From positions 1-7,448 of the forward strand of contig JBECKV010000142.1 in NCBI GenBank assembly GCA_040235495.1: a DNA stretch of 7,448 bases. Direction: 5' to 3'. Position 1 is the first letter of the stretch; each line of letters begins with the position of its first letter. This DNA comes from HB2-32-21 sp040235495 (GTDB lineage: Bacteria > Pseudomonadota > Gammaproteobacteria > Pseudomonadales > Porticoccaceae). The notes under the pieces are model-generated. The model was not told where the DNA came from and made no database searches. It was given only the letters and a program-made list of their open reading frames with translations. Positions 5,051-7,448 of this stretch are shown in pieces. Position numbers and translations under genes: made by a program.

Positions 5051-6304
5051 ATGGCCAGTGATATGGATGGCACCACGGGCAGGCACCTGCGGGGCAAGTA
5101 CGCCATTGCCGGTGTCGGCGAGACGGAGTTCATGCGCGGCTCGGGCTGCACCACGCGGACCCTGGGTACGCGGGCGGTGCGGGCAGCCATGGCGGACGCC
5201 GGGTTGGGACCAGGGGATGTGGATGGCCTTCTATCTTATTCCAATAACGATTCCACGCCTTCGACCGTCATCGCCGGGGATCTGGGTATCCGGCCCAATT
5301 TCTATATGGATGTCTACGGCGGCGGCTCTTCCACGGAGGCCCTGATCGGTATTGCCATTGGTGTCATCGAGGCCGGTATGTGCAAGACTGTGGCGATCTT
5401 TCGCGCCATGAATGGTTATTCCCAGGTGCGGATTGGTGGCACCGGTGGCGCCGGTGGCCGCGCGCCCCTGAGCAGCGGCGGCCTGTTCGGTCGGGCCTAT
5501 GGCCTGATGAGCGCGGGACAAATGTTTAGTCAATCCTTTATGCGCCACATGTATGACTACGGCACAACTCCCGAGCAGGTGGCCATGGTCAAGGTGATTC
5601 ATAGTGAGCATGCTGCAAATAATCCCAAGGCCTATTACAAAAAACGGGTTACGGTGGAGGATGTTCTCAACAGCCGCATGATCGTTAAGCCGCTGCACCT
5701 GCTGGATTGCTGCGTGGAGACCGATAATGGTAACTGCATCATCGTTACCAGCCTGGATCGGGCGCGGGACTGCCGACACCGCCCGGCGGTGATTCAGTCG
5801 GTGGTGGGCCGTTGCAGCAAACCGCGCACCGACATGCACTACCAGCACGGGCCTATTTCCACCACCGCGGGTTTCTATGGCAAGGACATCCTCTGGCCCA
5901 ATGCCGGGGTGGAGCCGGAGGACATCGATATTACCGGTTCCTACGATGCCTTTACCTTTACCACCCTGTTACAGCTGGAAGACTATGGTTTTTGCCGCAA
6001 GGGAGAAGGGGGCGAGTATGTCAGCAATGGCACCATGCGCCTGGGTGGCAGGCGGCCCAACAACACCAGTGGCGGGCACCTGTGTGAAGGTTATACCCAT
6101 GGGTTGAACATGGTGATTGAGAACGTCCGTCAGCTGCGCGGTGATATCGATGATTCCTGCCCCCTGGGTACCGATGGCCGTCGCCAACACAGCTATGATT
6201 ACCGCGAGGGTGGTTGCCGACAGGTGAAAGACCCGGAGCTTACGGCAAACCTGGGCTGGGCTGGACCGCAAACCGGTTCGGCCATGGTGATGGCCAGGGG
6301 TTAA
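5051..6304 (+). CDS. SCP-x/Ltp2-like thiolase-fold protein, probable steroid side-chain retro-aldolase subunit
   Basis: A 417-residue thiolase-fold protein of the lipid-transfer (SCP-x, Ltp) branch. KYAIAGVGETEF and the helix carrying ADAGLGPGDVDGL open the N-terminal half. At the nucleophile position the sequence reads VYGGGSSTEAL (residues 88-98), so the thiolase cysteine is absent. The C-terminal half has GSYDAFT (Tyr298) and NTSGGHLCEGYTHGLN (Tyr348, His350), the signature of Ltp2-type aldolases, in which two tyrosines about 50 residues apart are important. This predicts retro-aldol cleavage of a CoA-thioester side chain rather than beta-ketothiolysis. An open frame extends upstream to 4898, but that part is low-complexity and rich in basic residues; the ATG at 5051 follows GAGAGGG (5039-5045) by five bases and is preferred. 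The DUF35 partner gene follows 61 bases later. The exact substrate is not given by the sequence. Confidence 0.87.
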   Translation: MASDMDGTTGRHLRGKYAIAGVGETEFMRGSGCTTRTLGTRAVRAAMADAGLGPGDVDGLLSYSNNDSTPSTVIAGDLGIRPNFYMDVYGGGSSTEALIGIAIGVIEAGMCKTVAIFRAMNGYSQVRIGGTGGAGGRAPLSSGGLFGRAYGLMSAGQMFSQSFMRHMYDYGTTPEQVAMVKVIHSEHAANNPKAYYKKRVTVEDVLNSRMIVKPLHLLDCCVETDNGNCIIVTSLDRARDCRHRPAVIQSVVGRCSKPRTDMHYQHGPISTTAGFYGKDILWPNAGVEPEDIDITGSYDAFTFTTLLQLEDYGFCRKGEGGEYVSNGTMRLGGRRPNNTSGGHLCEGYTHGLNMVIENVRQLRGDIDDSCPLGTDGRRQHSYDYREGGCRQVKDPELTANLGWAGPQTGSAMVMARG

Positions 6305-6365
6305 AGCCCTCTGGTTGTGGCGACAAAAAGCAGCAAAAAGAATAAAAGGTTAACGGGAGACAACG

Positions 6366-6884
6366 ATGACCATTGAGGGTGAATATCTGGGCATGCCCAT
6401 CCGCATTAATGATCTGGACCGGGAGAACCAGGAATTTTTTGGCTACTGCGCCCGGCATCAGTTGCATCTGCAAAAGTGCAGCCACTGCGAGCTGATGCGC
6501 TACCCACCCACCACCGCCTGCCCCTGGTGCGCCAGTCCGGATGCCACCTGGCAGCCGGTCGCAGGCAAGGGTACCCTGCATTCCTATGGCGAAGTGCACC
6601 AGGCCATCCAGCCGGCGTTTCGCGAACACGCGCCTTACATGCTGGTGCTGGTGGACCTGGACGAGCAAAATGGCCAGCCCACCGAGCACGAGGCCCTGCG
6701 CATTACCGGCAACCTGGCCACTGCCGAAGGTGAGCTTGCGCCACCGGAATTGATCAACAGAGTGGGCATCGGCAGCCGCCTGAAAATTGTTTTCAAAGAT
6801 GCCGGCGAAGGCGTGTCCATTCCTCTATGGACCCTGGATGAGGAGGCCGAGCAACCAGAAACGCCCTGGCGTTATCCGGAATAA
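6366..6884 (+). CDS. DUF35 zinc-ribbon/OB-fold partner of the thiolase-like protein
   Basis: The 172-residue protein has the DUF35 layout. An N-terminal helix region (NDLDRENQEFFGYCARHQLHLQKC) leads into a rubredoxin-like zinc ribbon with Cys38 and Cys41 (CSHC) and Cys52 and Cys55 (CPWC). An OB-fold follows, with GKGTLHSYGEVHQAI and YMLVLVDLDE as typical strands, then VGIGSRLKIVFKDAGEGVSIPLWTL. Such proteins bind thiolase-like partners and are needed for activity or stability, as in the ChsH2 DUF35 domain with Ltp2. No hydratase domain is fused here, unlike some ChsH2 proteins. The ATG follows GGGAGA (6355-6360) by five bases, and the short gap to the preceding gene suggests one transcript. 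Family call is confident; the reaction is inferred from the neighbour. Confidence 0.9.
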   Translation: MTIEGEYLGMPIRINDLDRENQEFFGYCARHQLHLQKCSHCELMRYPPTTACPWCASPDATWQPVAGKGTLHSYGEVHQAIQPAFREHAPYMLVLVDLDEQNGQPTEHEALRITGNLATAEGELAPPELINRVGIGSRLKIVFKDAGEGVSIPLWTLDEEAEQPETPWRYPE

Positions 6885-6919
6885 TTGCTCTCATCGGCAC
6901 CCTTTTTCGCGGCAAGGGC

Positions 6920-6925
6920 TATACT
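6920..6925 (+). promoter_or_regulatory. Weak -10 box (TATACT) before the small hypothetical gene
   Basis: TATACT matches five of six bases of the sigma70 -10 consensus and sits 34 bases before the GTG start at 6960. The expected -35 position is GCACCC, a poor match, so this is a tentative promoter; the gene may also be read from the upstream operon. Confidence 0.25.
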
Positions 6926-6959
6926 GAAAACGATCCACAACTAAAGCATTATTGCTTCG

Positions 6960-7226
6960 GTGAGCGTATTGACCGCTAACGATTTCGATAGGGCCAGGCG
7001 TCTGCTCAGGCAACTGGAGCCCCTTGAGCAGGCATTGGTGGACCTGCGTACAGCCTACAAGGCCGGGTTGAAAGAACCACCGGGGCACCCCAATATGCAC
7101 CCGGTGCGGGCGGCCATGAAAAATGTCGAGACCGAGCTGGAAAAGGCCCTGGGTCAGATCGCCCGCAGCCGCCGCGATGATGAGTTGGAACGCCAGCGCC
7201 GGCAGTCGCGCTACAACAAAAAATAG
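6960..7226 (+). CDS. Small hypothetical helical protein
   Basis: I do not recognise this 88-residue product. It is very polar, without signal peptide or membrane segment. Two predicted helical stretches (about 7-37 and 48-82, the second rich in Glu, Arg and Lys with a coiled-coil-like spacing) are separated by a proline-rich turn, PPGHPNMHP. The C-terminus is strongly basic (RRQSRYNKK). The charge pattern and the regular hydrophobic spacing look like a real soluble protein rather than an antisense shadow. The start is probably the GTG at 6960, with a TTG at 6969 as an alternative; neither has a strong Shine-Dalgarno site. It lies 75 bases after the DUF35 gene and may or may not belong to that operon. 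Confidence 0.6.
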   Translation: MSVLTANDFDRARRLLRQLEPLEQALVDLRTAYKAGLKEPPGHPNMHPVRAAMKNVETELEKALGQIARSRRDDELERQRRQSRYNKK

Positions 7227-7239
7227 TCGCGCCTGCGCG
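7218..7239 (-). terminator. Candidate intrinsic terminator of the amidohydrolase gene
   Basis: On the minus strand, 24 bases after the amidohydrolase stop, CGCGC and GCGCG (7228-7239 region) form a short GC stem with a very tight loop, followed four bases later by six T residues (complement of 7218-7223). It overlaps the 3' end of the convergent small gene. The stem is short, so the call is moderate. Confidence 0.35.
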
Positions 7240-7263
7240 GCGTGTTACCTGTTAGGAGCTGGT

Positions 7264-7448
7264 TTAGGAGGCCAGCCCCAGGTTATTGAAGTCCCGGGCG
7301 GGGAAGGCGGCCAACAGCGCGGTGGGATCATACTCCACTCCCCCTCGATACACCCGCTCCAGGCTGCGCAGATTGCGAACGTTCCGGGAAGGATCCTTGC
7401 CAAGTACGAGAATATCCGCGTAGCGTCCCGGGGCGATACTGCCCAGCT
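7264..7448 (-). CDS. Amidohydrolase family protein (partial, C-terminal 60 residues)
   Basis: The minus strand from the right edge reads, after two leftover bases, LGSIAPGRYADILVLGKDP, then NVRNLRSLERVYRGGVEYD, and ends at TAA (7264-7266). The GSIAPGRYADILVL block is the conserved C-terminal strand of metal-dependent amidohydrolases such as the imidazolonepropionase-like and dihydroorotase/hydantoinase relatives, where the composite beta-domain closes after the barrel. The remaining 20 or so residues (LLAAFPARDFNNLGLAS) look like a normal helical end. The catalytic histidines and aspartate lie outside the window, so the substrate cannot be judged. It is convergent with the small hypothetical gene and separated from it by 37 bases. 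Confidence 0.85.
   Translation of the reverse strand, partial: LGSIAPGRYADILVLGKDPSRNVRNLRSLERVYRGGVEYDPTALLAAFPARDFNNLGLAS

Noticed and set aside
5231..5848. Minus-strand frame of 205 codons opposite the thiolase-like gene
   Set aside because: Histidine- and alanine-rich antisense product typical of GC-rich coding DNA; no motif.

Overview
The window looks like chromosomal DNA of a free-living, probably aerobic gammaproteobacterium. The grounds are a moderately high GC content, dense genes on both strands, Shine-Dalgarno starts, and a gene set (DUF1329, periplasmic cytochrome c, thiolase-like/DUF35 pair, amidohydrolase) common in marine lipid- and steroid-using Gammaproteobacteria. The lineage is an inference from gene content; there is no rRNA or other marker here. 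Nine protein genes are supported, two of them cut by the window edges. I saw no tRNA, rRNA, CRISPR array or intact insertion sequence.

Left part (1-2160): two minus-strand genes, a monohaem cytochrome c and, downstream, a DUF1329 exported protein that runs off the left edge. Each has its own good sigma70-type promoter in an AT-rich stretch, and both stretches share the 11-mer ATTTCGATAAA. The gap between them carries a 24-bp tandem duplication and a sequence resembling the Tn5 mosaic end.

Middle (2161-3790): a plus-strand gene for a 382-residue protein made of three ~130-residue repeats, each a Nif11-like helical domain interrupted by an acidic GDGxIS loop and followed by a YRGI-Y-type tail. 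A well-spaced sigma54 (-24/-12) promoter candidate lies 44 bases before its start codon, with a cluster of GCACC/GGTGC half-sites upstream at enhancer distance. No RiPP-modifying enzyme is visible nearby. This is the most unusual locus in the window.

Right of centre (3791-4879): a minus-strand pair, an ArsI/CadI-type dioxygenase-fold enzyme with the vicinal Cys-Cys arsenic site, followed 15 bases later by a SigZ-like ECF sigma factor. This is probably a small metal/arsenic-response operon.

Right part (5051-7448): a plus-strand operon of an SCP-x/Ltp2-like thiolase homologue lacking the nucleophilic cysteine, and a DUF35 zinc-ribbon/OB-fold partner. Together they resemble the retro-aldolase pairs of steroid side-chain degradation. 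A small unknown helical protein follows, then the C-terminal end of an amidohydrolase entering from the right on the minus strand.
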